Shown: positions 9,801 to 18,085 of the stretch, in pieces
How positions within the stretch are numbered: the first letter of the stretch is position 1
Layout: each line of letters starts with the position of its first letter
From: Catenovulum sp. 2E275
Lineage (GTDB): Bacteria > Pseudomonadota > Gammaproteobacteria > Enterobacterales > Alteromonadaceae
Direction of reading: 5' to 3'
DNA: 64,000 nt
Assembly: GCF_025515275.1 (NCBI RefSeq)
Contig: NZ_JAOPFU010000017.1
Coordinates: 1-64,000 of the forward strand
Program-made: the position numbers and the translations under genes
The notes under the pieces: model-generated
What the model saw: the letters and a program-made list of their open reading frames with translations, nothing else
Told to the model about the DNA's origin: nothing
Database searches by the model: none

Positions 9801-10155
9801 CATCTAATATACGTAATTCAAATTCGAAAGCGACGCTGCCAGAAACATCCGGCGCGGTAAAAGTTAAGTTGTCAGCGGTTGGATCGGCAATTTCAATTGG
9901 ATCACCAGATATTTGAACCCAAACTTTAGATTCATTAGTAGTAGTACCAAGAATACGACCGGGTATAGAAACCTCTTCACCTGGTTTTTTCTCAACATCT
10001 TCACCTGCTAAAGCGCCTAAAGAGCGCTCTTCTGGGGTATAAGTTACTTTGTCCGTGTTAAGTGTGCCTTCGTCTACACATGCTGTGGTCATGCCTGCCA
10101 TTAATACTGCCGACATAAGGGTGACGATTGGTTTTTTGATAAATGGTGTAGCCAT
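6820..10155 (-). CDS. Multi-modular GH26 endo-beta-mannanase lipoprotein
   Basis: A surface lipoprotein of 1111 residues. It has a lipobox (MTTAC, Cys26), an Ig/cadherin-like segment, and a CBM35-like module at about 150-275 (opening LEAEDAQLTGG). A GH26 TIM barrel lies at about 295-600. The acid/base Glu is in WRPIHEAEG (Glu457) and the nucleophile Glu in ALTETG (Glu552). Three tandem C-terminal beta-sandwich modules of about 150-170 residues follow, each opening with an FE/QVNW motif and closing with GLGVRFEGL-like and YIDKVEL-like strands. GH26 enzymes cleave beta-1,4-mannan internally. I chose the ATG at 10155 over 10167 because ATGAGG lies 6 bases upstream. It precedes the TonB receptor in one transcription unit, fitting a surface enzyme-transporter pair. 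Confidence is high for GH26, moderate for the exact module families. Confidence 0.9.
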   Translation of the reverse strand: MATPFIKKPIVTLMSAVLMAGMTTACVDEGTLNTDKVTYTPEERSLGALAGEDVEKKPGEEVSIPGRILGTTTNESKVWVQISGDPIEIADPTADNLTFTAPDVSGSVAFEFELRILDENGEQALDEDGNPIVDTVKITVFDPDSVTTLEAEDAQLTGGLEIAVEGDSTGHYIAGASGDAHTNDVVPGQEVIWNLDIATDKAGYYTLFVNYAIGAGYGDKGAQVSVNGLKTDISFQETGGWTKARIGVFNLDAGINEIIVGGGWNYYRVDNIELIPAAAPPKPLAVPTELVNDNATAAASDLMAFLVSNYGSATLSGQAEYPTNDGSKNELTEFNKIKAATGDDLPAIVEFDLMEYSSNRIANGSNPGSLSEDAIAAHNQENVIISLAWHWNAPMHITGDWSKGFYTEETDFDLAAAIAAPNSAEYAALIADIDDIAAELAKFAEQDIPVLWRPIHEAEGTWFWWGAQGSDAFKALWQLMYERLTTTHGLNNLIWVYTGAGDLSEDWYPGNDVVDIVGYDGYDGVNDANAFQQQYSKLKNRFNGKKMVALTETGAVPNVEMMHSVDAWWAYFVTWYSRDWNEYGPGNMQAETIDTNYAYQGVVNLAAVPGGDRLGAGVYKDFEYGVQNWGAQVNWGDTTGIYVSDAWGADGAHSLVIEKDLKAEFEGAAKLENVVMQTYPETAIDVTDKKAMNIYVKSVGAGDAVTAHIFWKGTTAAGDAAEHWPWPPTAVTNDTATMLTLPVNADADGNPIELASISGLGVRFEGLDNTQTNAQFYIDKVELVAADDSVTNLYNFEPSTGDWHGQVNWGTTTGTTLSSEFANTGAQSFAMYKDLSAYASVDNMVLQAYPEGGINATDYTSLKITTYNQNVGDAVNAHIFWKATDTGGSAQEYWPASVNTAANSATELTIDLTQNGTDPVELETINGLGVRFQGLDATSTQAMVAIDTIKLVKADNTESVIYDFEGTSGWDFQVNWANRGTARLATDWAAEGKRSLAGKVQLTADDLAVEYPSVVLQTYPEGGIKLGDVSTLKLTVFANNAGDNVTAKLFAKDPSGAWFDAGSVAITENGTELEIDLAQIGSDLGGFGVQFEGLTNSDSESSFYIDNVRFE

Positions 10156-10219
10156 ATCAAACCTCATATATGTAAAGTTATAAACTTTTTGTAGTTATAA
10201 AATCAGTTAGGTTATTTAA

Positions 10220-10234
10220 ATGAACCGGTTTCAT
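10220..10234 (-). promoter_or_regulatory. Operator variant upstream of GH26 mannanase
   Basis: ATGAACCGGTTTCAT is a near-perfect palindrome around AACCGGTT. It shares the core of the locus operator but has different arms (TGAA/TTCA instead of TGTAA/TTACA). It lies about 65 bases before the GH26 start. It could be a weaker LacI site or a site for a paralogous repressor. Confidence 0.5.
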
Positions 10235-11030
10235 TTTTTGTTAAAACAAAATCATTTGTTTGCTTTTCCGTTTCCGGTTTGAAGTTACAAATGGTTTACA
10301 ATAAATCCTAAATTAAGTTACTTATTAGATCAACATAAAAAATGCTTGTAACATTTAATATTTTTAATTTAATTTTTAAGCTATTGAATAATAAATTAAA
10401 ATAAAAATGAAACCGAATACAAAAAATATCTATTTTCGACTGGTTTTAGCAATTAAAGCGTAAAATATATTTTAAAAATTTTAATTAACATAGATTTTAA
10501 CTCAGCTTTAGCACTTGGTTTTATATGAGGAATAATTGTGATTCTGGTTACATATTTGGGTGTTGATTTATTTAAGCTTAAAATTTAATCAAATCCAGTA
10601 ATGAAAATGTTTATTGGGTACGACGGCTCGTCAATTAATCCAAATTTGGCTTAATCATCAAAATAAACGAGTCAAATTGCTTTTAATTCAGGCTCAATCT
10701 TGTAACTCAAACACAATAACGATGAGAAATAAAAATAATGATTGTTGGAACTTTGGAGTGTGGAAGGTAAAACACAGGTGGCAATATGATTTAATCCAAT
10801 GGCACAGCATTTTAGTTAATTATGCTAATACACCACTCAAGGTAAATCAGCTTTTTAAGTTAGAAATACTAACGTAACAGATAAAGCGGGAAACGGTTTA
10901 ACTTAAACTTAACTTATTAATATTAAATAAAATATATTGGTTCTAGCTTGGTTGTATTGCAGGTTTAGTGTGATTGAGTAGTAGCAGTTTAGTTAAAAAA
11001 TATTTGCAAAAGGAAAATAAAGATTTAATA

Positions 11031-11044
11031 TGTAACCGGTAACA
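11031..11044 (+). promoter_or_regulatory. LacI-type operator upstream of sugar porter-hexokinase pair
   Basis: TGTAACCGGTAACA matches the consensus TGTAACCGGTTACA at 13 of 14 positions and lies 45 bases before the MFS start codon. A possible -10 box (TTTAAT, 11024-11029) abuts it. Confidence 0.75.
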
Positions 11045-11089
11045 ATTTTGAGTTTTAAAATTTAACTCAAAAACTGGGTAGATATATCT

Positions 11090-12445
11090 ATGAACAATTT
11101 ATTTTACTGGTCTGTAACGGTTGCGGTCGCAGGCTTTTTATTTGGGTTTGATACTGCGGTTATCTCAGGTGCAGATACCCTGATTCAACAACAATGGCAA
11201 ACTTCTGATTTTTTTCATGGTGCTTTTATTATGTCCTCAGCATTGTGGGGAACTGTATTAGGGGCGCTATTAGCTAAATGGCCTTGCGATATTTTAGGGC
11301 GCAAAAAAGCACTGTTGGTGGTGGCATTTTTATATTTAATCTCTGCCATCGGTTCTGCATTGGCGCCTGATCCTTATTCGTTTTCTATTTACCGTTTTAT
11401 CGGTGGTTTAGGGGTTGGCGCTTCGTCTATCGCTGTACCTGCTTATATTTCTGAAATTGCACCAGCGAAACACAGAGGCCGTTTAGTGGCACTTTATCAA
11501 TTCCAATTGGTGTTTGGGATTTTAGTTGCTTTTAGTTCTAATTATTTTATCTCTGGAACAAGCGATCATGACTGGCGCTGGATGCTGGCAGTTGAAATTG
11601 TACCCGCTTTTTTGTTTTTACTGATGTTAAGCAAAGTACCGGAAAGCCCGCGCTGGTTGGTTTTATTTCAGCAAAACCGAAGTGCTGCACTTAAAGTTTT
11701 AAATGACCTAAAAGAACCTGATCCGGATAAAGTTATTGCGGAAATTGAAGCTGAAGAAAACAAGACAAATGCACATAGTATCTGGCAGGCAAAATTTAAA
11801 TTTCCAATTTTACTGGCGGTATTAATTGCGTTTTTTAATCAGTTATCCGGCATAAATTTTATTATTTATTTTGCACCGAGAGTATTTAACTTAGCAGGGT
11901 TAGATACCAGTTCGGCTTTGCTTTCGTCTGCCGGAATCGGTTTGGTTAATTTAGCCTTTACCATGTTAGGGGTTTATTTAATTGATAAAGTTGGCCGCAA
12001 AAAATTAATGTTAATAGGCTCAGTTGGCTATATTGTTTCATTATTGATTGTGGCATTTGCTTTTGCTAATCAAAGCTCAGGTTTAATTGTTGTCTTAGCT
12101 ATTTTTGCGTTTATTGCTTCGCATGCGGTTGGGCAGGGCGCAGTTATTTGGGTATTTATAGCAGAAATTTTCCCTAACTCGGTTAGATCATCTGGGCAAG
12201 CTTTGGGATGTGGAACACATTGGGTATTAGCTGCGTTAATTACTTTAGTGATGCCGGTTGCATTAAGTCAGTTTGCGGTTGCCGATATTTTTTACTTTTT
12301 TGCTTTTATGATGTTTTTGCAGTTGTTGTTTGTGGTGTTTTTAATGCCGGAAACCAAAGGCCGTTCGTTGGAAGAGATTGCACTTGATTTTAAAACCAAA
12401 AAACCGGCAGCGCAAAATGCGGAGTATGTAAATGCTAAACACTGA
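11090..12445 (+). CDS. MFS sugar porter (GLUT/XylE-type) for hexose uptake
   Basis: A 451-residue inner-membrane protein with about 12 membrane segments. It carries the sugar-porter signatures: GFLFGFDTAVISGA in TM1, GRKKAL after TM2, the PESPRWL motif before the central loop, a QLSGIN motif in TM7 and PETKGRS near the C-terminus. These proteins carry hexoses or pentoses, commonly with protons. The next gene, a hexokinase, overlaps it by 14 bases, so transport and phosphorylation are coupled in one operon. The operator at 11031-11044 puts it under the locus repressor. Mannose or glucose is the expected cargo, inferred from context. Confidence 0.88.
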   Translation: MNNLFYWSVTVAVAGFLFGFDTAVISGADTLIQQQWQTSDFFHGAFIMSSALWGTVLGALLAKWPCDILGRKKALLVVAFLYLISAIGSALAPDPYSFSIYRFIGGLGVGASSIAVPAYISEIAPAKHRGRLVALYQFQLVFGILVAFSSNYFISGTSDHDWRWMLAVEIVPAFLFLLMLSKVPESPRWLVLFQQNRSAALKVLNDLKEPDPDKVIAEIEAEENKTNAHSIWQAKFKFPILLAVLIAFFNQLSGINFIIYFAPRVFNLAGLDTSSALLSSAGIGLVNLAFTMLGVYLIDKVGRKKLMLIGSVGYIVSLLIVAFAFANQSSGLIVVLAIFAFIASHAVGQGAVIWVFIAEIFPNSVRSSGQALGCGTHWVLAALITLVMPVALSQFAVADIFYFFAFMMFLQLLFVVFLMPETKGRSLEEIALDFKTKKPAAQNAEYVNAKH

Positions 12446-13667
12446 GTTTGAGTTATCGGATAGTCAGATAAGCCAAATTGCAGCCAGCTTTGAGCAAGCT
12501 GTATTTAAAGGTTTGTTACAGCCACATTCTCAGCTTAAAAGCTTACCTACTTTTGTGCCTGTTACTGCCAATACTGTATCAGGCAAGGTTGCTGTGCTCG
12601 ATTTAGGTGGCTCTAATCTGCGTGCTGCCATCGTTGAAATTGCACAAAATAAGCTGGTTAAACTGAACGCTTCTAACACAATTAAAATGCCGTGGCTGCG
12701 TGGTGAAATATTCGCCAAAAATGCTTTATTTGAGTTACAGGCAGAGGCATTAAATCATGCCGGTGATATCAATCAGTTGCCGGTTGGTTATTGTTTTTCG
12801 TTTCCAACAACTAACTTAATTAACGGTGACGCAAGGCTACTACATTGGACTAAAGGGTTAAACATTCCGCAAATGGAAGGTGAGTTGATTGGACAAAATT
12901 TACAGGATTATTTAACCACTCAGCTAGCTGTAAAAATCCCCGATATTACCGTTATTAACGACACAGTTGCTTGTTTACTGGCGGGTTTAAGCCAATGTAA
13001 AGCCGATGCTTATTTTGGATTAATCGCAGGCACAGGTTTTAATATGGCAGCGTTAATACCTGCCAATAAAATTAAAAATTCCGAGGCTCAAACCGCTCAA
13101 TATCCAAACGATATTTTATTGCCAGTTAATTTGGAGTCGGGCAACTTTATGCCTGAGTTTTTAACTGAATATGATCAAATAATTGATGCAAGCTCTGAAA
13201 ATCAGGGCGATCAATTGTTTGAAAAAGCAGTATCCGGAATGTATTTAAGCCGTGTTTTTAAAGCAGCCTGCCCAGATGTATTAATGGATGTAAATGAGGG
13301 TGCTGAGGCGGTGGTTAAATTTATTGATAACGATACTCAAAATCCGGCTGCTTCGGTGATCGCACAAGCAATTTACCAAAGAGCCGCATGTATGATCGCC
13401 GCCCAAATATGGGGGTTAGTTTTGCATCATGTTAAGTATATTGATTCACAAAGTCAGGATTTTTGTGTGACTTGTGAGGGCGGACTATTTTGGTCTTATT
13501 CAACAAAATTAGGTCACTTTTCTGAGTTGGTGCAACAAGCACTGACAAGCCAATTAGCACAATCGAACTATACTGATTTAAATATTCAGCTAATTAAAGT
13601 GGAACAGGCTAACCTGGTTGGCAGTGCAATAGCGGCTATAGCGAAACAAACTTATTTTTCTTTTTAA
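12432..13667 (+). CDS. Eukaryotic-type hexokinase (probable mannokinase/glucokinase)
   Basis: A 411-residue cytoplasmic kinase of the hexokinase family, not the ROK or bacterial glucokinase families. It has the phosphate-1 motif LDLGGSNLR (residues 56-64), the hexokinase sugar-binding segment with FSFPTTNLIN and HWTKGLNI (about 122-145), catalytic Asp177 in INDT, the GTGFN loop (200-204), and NLESGNF (233-239) corresponding to the sugar-binding Glu segment. It would phosphorylate mannose and/or glucose to the 6-phosphate. It is shorter than yeast hexokinases (about 485). GGAG lies 7 bases before the ATG, within the end of the porter gene. It sits between a sugar porter and mannose-6-phosphate isomerase, supporting mannose as a physiological substrate. 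Confidence 0.85.
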   Translation: MLNTEFELSDSQISQIAASFEQAVFKGLLQPHSQLKSLPTFVPVTANTVSGKVAVLDLGGSNLRAAIVEIAQNKLVKLNASNTIKMPWLRGEIFAKNALFELQAEALNHAGDINQLPVGYCFSFPTTNLINGDARLLHWTKGLNIPQMEGELIGQNLQDYLTTQLAVKIPDITVINDTVACLLAGLSQCKADAYFGLIAGTGFNMAALIPANKIKNSEAQTAQYPNDILLPVNLESGNFMPEFLTEYDQIIDASSENQGDQLFEKAVSGMYLSRVFKAACPDVLMDVNEGAEAVVKFIDNDTQNPAASVIAQAIYQRAACMIAAQIWGLVLHHVKYIDSQSQDFCVTCEGGLFWSYSTKLGHFSELVQQALTSQLAQSNYTDLNIQLIKVEQANLVGSAIAAIAKQTYFSF

Positions 13668-13679
13668 AAAACATATTAA

Positions 13680-13693
13680 TGTAACCGGTTGCT
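13680..13693 (+). promoter_or_regulatory. LacI-type operator upstream of manA
   Basis: TGTAACCGGTTGCT matches the left half and core of the consensus exactly. It lies between the hexokinase stop (13667) and the manA GTG (13707), immediately before the AGAGG ribosome-binding site. This suggests independent or internal regulation within the operon. Confidence 0.65.
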
Positions 13694-13706
13694 TAGAGGT
13701 TTAACT

Positions 13707-14885
13707 GTGAAAAAAACGATTATTGAAATCCAAAATTATTATCAACATTACGATTGGGGAACATTTGAGGCAATCCCAGATTTGCTTAAAATTAAAAAAC
13801 CTGAGACTAACTTACCTTTGGCTGAGTTATGGGTTGGTGCTCATCCTAAATTACCCTCTACCGTAATTGATAGTCAGCAGGGGCTGGATCAATTGATCGC
13901 CGCTTCACCGCAGGATATTTTAGGTGAAACTGTAGCAAAAACAGCGGGCAGTTTACCTTATTTATTTAAAATATTATCAGCTAAACAAGCTTTATCTATT
14001 CAGGTTCATCCAAATAAATCTCAGGCAGAACAGGGTTTTAATGCAGAAAGAGCCGCTGGAATTTCAACCGATGCAGCTAATTGTAATTATAAAGATAATA
14101 ACCATAAACCCGAATTGATTTATGCGATGACAGATTTTGTCGCTATGGCTGGTTTTAAAACGCCAGCAGAAATTGCAACTTCATTAGCTAAACTTGAACT
14201 GGCAGAATTTTCTGTTTGGGTTGATAAATTAGCGGTAGGCGGTGAGGCTGAATTAAAAGATTTTTATACTTGGTTACTTTATTTACCGCAAGGCGAATTA
14301 ACTTCAATTTGCGACAAAAGTATTAAAGTTGCCGCTAACAGTCAGGATTTTGAACTGTTTTGGCTCAATCAGTTATTTAATTTATATGGCGCAGATAGCG
14401 GTATATTTTTTCCGTTAGTTTTAAATTTAATTCAGTTAAAACCCGGGCAGGCTATTTTTTTGGGAGCAGGTTGTCCGCATGCTTATTTACAGGGAACCGG
14501 CATTGAGATTATGGCCAACTCAGACAATGTATTACGTGGCGGTTTAACTTCAAAATATATGGACAGAGAAGAGTTAATTAAAATAACGCAATATAATCAG
14601 GCTGCTAATCAGGTGAATATACAAACCGGCCAGCAAACCGACAATGTATTAAGCTTTGATATTCCGGTCGCGGATTTTCAATTTGATTTAATTGAATTAA
14701 CTGATAAGTATTCATATCAGGCTGGTCAGTCTGGCAAAGTTGAATTGTATTTTGTTATCGATGGTGAGTGTATCGCCAACGGGCAAGTATTTACCAATGC
14801 AATGTCGTTTATTTTGCCTGCGAACAGCGCAAATATTGAGCTAAATGGCCGTGCCAAAGTCGCCAGAGTTTATACTCAGTTTTAA
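13707..14885 (+). CDS. manA: Mannose-6-phosphate isomerase, class I
   Basis: A zinc-dependent cytoplasmic enzyme of 392 residues interconverting mannose-6-phosphate and fructose-6-phosphate. The family motifs are present: QNYYQHYDWG at the start, QVHPNKSQAE (zinc ligands Gln and His), NNHKPEL (Glu ligand), GAGCPHAYLQGTGIEIMANSDN (His ligand and the PMI signature, given here only as start and end of that strand), and VLRGGLTSKY. I prefer GTG 13707, with AGAGG 7 bases upstream, to a TTG at 13689 that falls inside the operator. With the hexokinase before it, it completes mannose entry into glycolysis. It ends at a hairpin shared with the convergent lacI gene. Confidence 0.93.
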   Translation: MKKTIIEIQNYYQHYDWGTFEAIPDLLKIKKPETNLPLAELWVGAHPKLPSTVIDSQQGLDQLIAASPQDILGETVAKTAGSLPYLFKILSAKQALSIQVHPNKSQAEQGFNAERAAGISTDAANCNYKDNNHKPELIYAMTDFVAMAGFKTPAEIATSLAKLELAEFSVWVDKLAVGGEAELKDFYTWLLYLPQGELTSICDKSIKVAANSQDFELFWLNQLFNLYGADSGIFFPLVLNLIQLKPGQAIFLGAGCPHAYLQGTGIEIMANSDNVLRGGLTSKYMDREELIKITQYNQAANQVNIQTGQQTDNVLSFDIPVADFQFDLIELTDKYSYQAGQSGKVELYFVIDGECIANGQVFTNAMSFILPANSANIELNGRAKVARVYTQF

Positions 14886-14970
14886 GAAAGACTAAAACTT
14901 TAATAAAGAAACAGAAATGGAATGAGTTAAGAGCCAATAAATTAAAAGTGGTTATTCAAAGCGATATAAA

Positions 14971-15006
14971 AAAGCCAGTTTTGTTATAATAGCTGGCTTT
15001 TTAGTT
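14971..15006. terminator. Bidirectional terminator between manA and lacI
   Basis: AAAGCCAG (14971-14978) pairs with CTGGCTTT (14993-15000). T-rich DNA on the plus side and A-rich DNA on the other side suit termination in both directions between convergent genes. Confidence 0.8.
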
Positions 15007-15053
15007 TATTATTGTTTAATTATCATAAGGTTAAATTTTAATAGTAATAAAGT

Positions 15054-16049
15054 TTAACCTTTATATGGTTGTACGCTTTCTCTTAAAACAAATTCATGTT
15101 TTAAAATATATTCTTGCTGATTAAGCTCTTTACCATCCATTAATTGCAGTAATAATTGCATCGCTTTTTTACCCATTTCTTCTGCTGGTTGGCGAATGGT
15201 GGTAATTGCTGGATCGGTATAGGTTGCAAATGCTAAATCATCAAATCCGACAATGGAAACATCTTGCGGTACGTTTAAATTATTTTCTCTTAACGCTTTA
15301 ATTGCACCGGCGGCCATTTCATCATTCATGCAGAAAATAGCGCTGGGGATATTATCAAACTGGGCAAAATAATCGCCACCAGCATGACCTGATGACATAG
15401 TAAAGTCGCCTTCAAATAATAATTCTGGATCAAACTCAATTCCGGCTTGTGCCAGTGCGGTTTTATAACCTTCTAATCTGTCGATGCTATGTGGGTTTTT
15501 TTCTAAACCTGTTATACAGCCAATGCGTTTATGTCCCATCGACACTAAATAATTTACAATTGCAAATGAAGCTGCAACATGATCCATTCTAACCGATGTA
15601 TAGGGGGTGCCGGTTGCGCCACAGGCTGCAACAGCATGTATATGTGGGTGTGGTAATAAATCCCGATCTGGCGTATGAGGACTAAGTTGGATAACCCCGT
15701 CTGCTTGTCTGGTTTCTACCAGCTTAATATATTCAGCTTCACGCTCCATCGAGTCGCGGGTTTCGCCCAATAAAATGTTGTATCCATTTTTTATCGCGGT
15801 TTCCTGAATTGCGCGAATTACCTTAGTAAAAAATAAGTTGGCAAAGTCAGGTACTAATACAACCACAGCATAAGCTTTAGCTGAACGAAAGTTACGTGCC
15901 ATCATATTTGGGCGATAACCAACTGCTTCAACTGCATCCATGACTTTTTTAAGGCTGGGTTTAGATACTTTTTCTGGATTAGTAAACGCGCGTGAAACAG
16001 TTGCAATTGAAACACCCGCTTTTTTAGCAACAGCTCTGATATTACTCAT
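15054..16049 (-). CDS. LacI-family repressor of the mannan locus
   Basis: A 331-residue regulator. The N-terminal HTH (residues 1-55) reads IRAVAKKAGVSIATVSRAF, and a YRPNMMAR hinge region follows. A periplasmic-binding-protein-like effector domain includes SIVGFDDLAFATYTDP near the C-terminus. It binds palindromic operators and releases them on sugar binding. The start at 16049 places the HTH at the usual distance; the ORF extends 14 codons further upstream without reason. A copy of the operator lies about 100 bases upstream (16150-16163), implying autoregulation. Six such sites across the locus make it the likely local master regulator. The effector is unknown; a manno-oligosaccharide or sugar phosphate is plausible. 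Confidence 0.9.
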   Translation of the reverse strand: MSNIRAVAKKAGVSIATVSRAFTNPEKVSKPSLKKVMDAVEAVGYRPNMMARNFRSAKAYAVVVLVPDFANLFFTKVIRAIQETAIKNGYNILLGETRDSMEREAEYIKLVETRQADGVIQLSPHTPDRDLLPHPHIHAVAACGATGTPYTSVRMDHVAASFAIVNYLVSMGHKRIGCITGLEKNPHSIDRLEGYKTALAQAGIEFDPELLFEGDFTMSSGHAGGDYFAQFDNIPSAIFCMNDEMAAGAIKALRENNLNVPQDVSIVGFDDLAFATYTDPAITTIRQPAEEMGKKAMQLLLQLMDGKELNQQEYILKHEFVLRESVQPYKG

Positions 16050-16149
16050 TTTCTTTTTATTCTTGACTGAAAGATTACTAAAATGTAACAAAAAAGTAGG
16101 CTTAAATCTATATATAAATTTGGCTGTAGCTAAATTAATTACAAAAATA

Positions 16150-16163
16150 AGTAACCGGTTATC
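16150..16163 (-). promoter_or_regulatory. LacI-type operator upstream of lacI (autoregulation)
   Basis: AGTAACCGGTTATC shares the TAACCGGTTA core with the consensus. Position about 100 bases before the repressor start supports feedback control. Confidence 0.65.
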
Positions 16164-16554
16164 TTTTTTAAACTGTGATTTATCATAAATGGCAAGGTTA
16201 AAATAAACATAAAAGATTCGGTATTCAGCTAAAATTCAATGAGGCTGAAACAAATTACAGTGTGAATAATTAATAAGACCTTTTAAAAAGGATTAAATTT
16301 GTTTTTATTGCTCTAAAAATAACCCTTTATTTTCATTTTAATGGTTTGATTAAATATTTTTTAGCTGGCTTTGGTTATATAGTTAATTTACTAATGAATT
16401 TTTTAATTATCTGAAAAGGCTATAAAAACTAAGATTAGATTATTAGTTTTATGCAAAAAATTAAGGTGATACCGGTAAATAATGTAATAAATTTGTACTG
16501 AATTGAAAAAAATATTATTACTTTTAAGAAATACTGTGCTAGAATTTTCGTTAA

Positions 16555-16568
16555 TGTAACCGGATACA
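16555..16568 (+). promoter_or_regulatory. LacI-type operator upstream of GPH symporter
   Basis: TGTAACCGGATACA matches the consensus at 13 of 14 positions and lies 10 bases after a plausible -10 box (TAGAAT, 16540-16545), where a bound repressor would block transcription. Confidence 0.75.
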
Positions 16569-16616
16569 AATTGTTTCAGCGCAGTTTGCATCAGTATTAA
16601 AAGCAGATGTACAAAT

Positions 16617-18005
16617 ATGAAAAAAACACAAAGACCAAATTTAAAAGAAAAAATCGGATACGGATTTGGCGATTTTGCATCTTCCATGTTTTGGAAAATG
16701 TTTTCTGTCTATTTAATGATTTTTTATACCGATGTATTTGGCTTATCTGCCGCTGCGGTAGGGACTATGTTTTTATTAACCCGAATTTGGGATACCGCAA
16801 ATGATCCTGTGATGGGGATTATTGCTGATCGCACCAACACTAAATGGGGTAAATTTAGACCTTGGCTATTATGGGGCGCCATTCCGTTTGCTGTGATTGG
16901 CGTGTTAACTTTTTCTACGCCAGACTGGTCGGTTGAAAACAAACTCATTTATGCCTATGTCACTTATACTTTAATGATGATGGCTTATACCGCAGTTAAT
17001 GTGCCGTACGCTTCTTTATTAGGGGTGATGTCGTCTAACAGTAATGACAGAACGCAATTGGCCTCTTTTAGAATGGTATTTGCCTTTGCCGGTAGTATAT
17101 TTGCATTTGTTATGGTTGAGCCGCTTACTCAGTTTTTTAGTCATTTAACGGATACCCCAAACCCACAACAGGGTTGGACTTACACTATGTTGGTGTATGG
17201 GGTGATTGCCGCTATTTTATTTTATTTTACGTTTGCATGGACACGCGAGCGCATTGCGCCACCAGCGAGCCAACAAAGCTCTTTAAAAGCCGATTTTAAA
17301 AATCTGGCAAATAATAAACCTTGGTTTATTTTATTAGGTGCTGCGTTATCTACACTTATTTTTAACAGTATGCGAGATGGTGCATCGGTATATTATTTTA
17401 AATATTACATTGGTTTACCTGAGTGGAGTTTATTTGGATTAAGCTTTGGAATTACTACGGTTTATTTAGTGGTTGGGCAAGCGGCAAATATTATTGGGGT
17501 GGTTTTAGCTCAACCTATTTCAAAGCGTTTAGGTAAGCGTAATACGTTTATGACAGCGATGTTTTTAGCTGCTATTTTAAGTATATTCTTTTACTTTTTA
17601 ACCGCTGAACAACTCACTTTAATTATTTTATTACAGGTTTTGATTAGCGCTTGTGCCGGGATTATTTTTCCGCTGCTTTGGTCTATGTATGCTGATATTG
17701 CTGATTATTCAGAGTATCAAACCGGGCGACGTGCAACAGGGCTTATTTTTTCATCTTCGTCTTTTGCGCAAAAAATGGGCTGGACTTTAGGTGGTGCTTT
17801 AACTGGTTGGACACTGGCTTATTTTGGCTATGTGGCGAATGCAGAGCAAACTGAATTTGCAAAAGAGGGTTTGCGTTATATGGTGAGTTTTTTACCGGCT
17901 GTTGGTGCGCTAATCTCAGCATTATTTATGATTTTTTACCGTTTAACTGATGATTATATGGCAAAAGTAAATCAGGAGTTATCAGCCAGACGGTCAGATA
18001 TTTAA
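16617..18005 (+). CDS. GPH-family sugar:cation symporter (MelB-like)
   Basis: A 462-residue inner-membrane protein with about 12 membrane helices. It has the GPH signatures: EKIGYGFGDFASSMFW at the N-terminus, WDTANDPVMGIIADRT in the TM2 loop with the cation-site Asp residues, KWGKFRPWLLWG, and YADIADYSEYQTGRRATG in the second half. GPH proteins import glycosides with Na+ or H+. Its position before the mannosylglucose phosphorylase and epimerase genes argues for mannobiose or longer beta-manno-oligosaccharides as cargo. Its own operator precedes it. The ribosome-binding site is weak. Confidence 0.9.
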   Translation: MKKTQRPNLKEKIGYGFGDFASSMFWKMFSVYLMIFYTDVFGLSAAAVGTMFLLTRIWDTANDPVMGIIADRTNTKWGKFRPWLLWGAIPFAVIGVLTFSTPDWSVENKLIYAYVTYTLMMMAYTAVNVPYASLLGVMSSNSNDRTQLASFRMVFAFAGSIFAFVMVEPLTQFFSHLTDTPNPQQGWTYTMLVYGVIAAILFYFTFAWTRERIAPPASQQSSLKADFKNLANNKPWFILLGAALSTLIFNSMRDGASVYYFKYYIGLPEWSLFGLSFGITTVYLVVGQAANIIGVVLAQPISKRLGKRNTFMTAMFLAAILSIFFYFLTAEQLTLIILLQVLISACAGIIFPLLWSMYADIADYSEYQTGRRATGLIFSSSSFAQKMGWTLGGALTGWTLAYFGYVANAEQTEFAKEGLRYMVSFLPAVGALISALFMIFYRLTDDYMAKVNQELSARRSDI

Positions 18006-18085
18006 TTATGGGTTTGTTTAGTGCTATGGACTGTTATCGCTAAATAACTTTTTAATTATTCATTTTTATTATATTTTATCTGGTG

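Larger units (their letters stand above)
10168..11089. other. Large divergent intergenic region between GH26 and sugar porter genes
   Basis: A 922-base, very AT-rich gap. It contains the operator variant at 10220-10234 on the GH26 side and the full operator at 11031-11044 on the transporter side. A TTG-initiated 87-codon frame at 10614-10877 has low-complexity composition and no recognisable family, so I do not count it as a gene. The central 700 bases show nothing else I can support. Confidence 0.5.
16050..16616. other. Divergent regulatory region between lacI and GPH symporter
   Basis: A 567-base AT-rich gap with no convincing gene. It contains two operators, one facing each gene (16150-16163 and 16555-16568). 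On the plus side a possible sigma-70 promoter is TTACTT (16518-16523) with TAGAAT (16540-16545). This would start transcription just before the second operator, a typical roadblock arrangement. A partial palindrome around ATACCGGTAA near 16469-16478 could be an auxiliary site. Confidence 0.5.

Noticed and set aside
10614-10877. 87-codon open frame between GH26 and the sugar porter
   Set aside because: It starts with TTG and has no ribosome site, family match or typical codon pattern; it lies in a regulatory gap.
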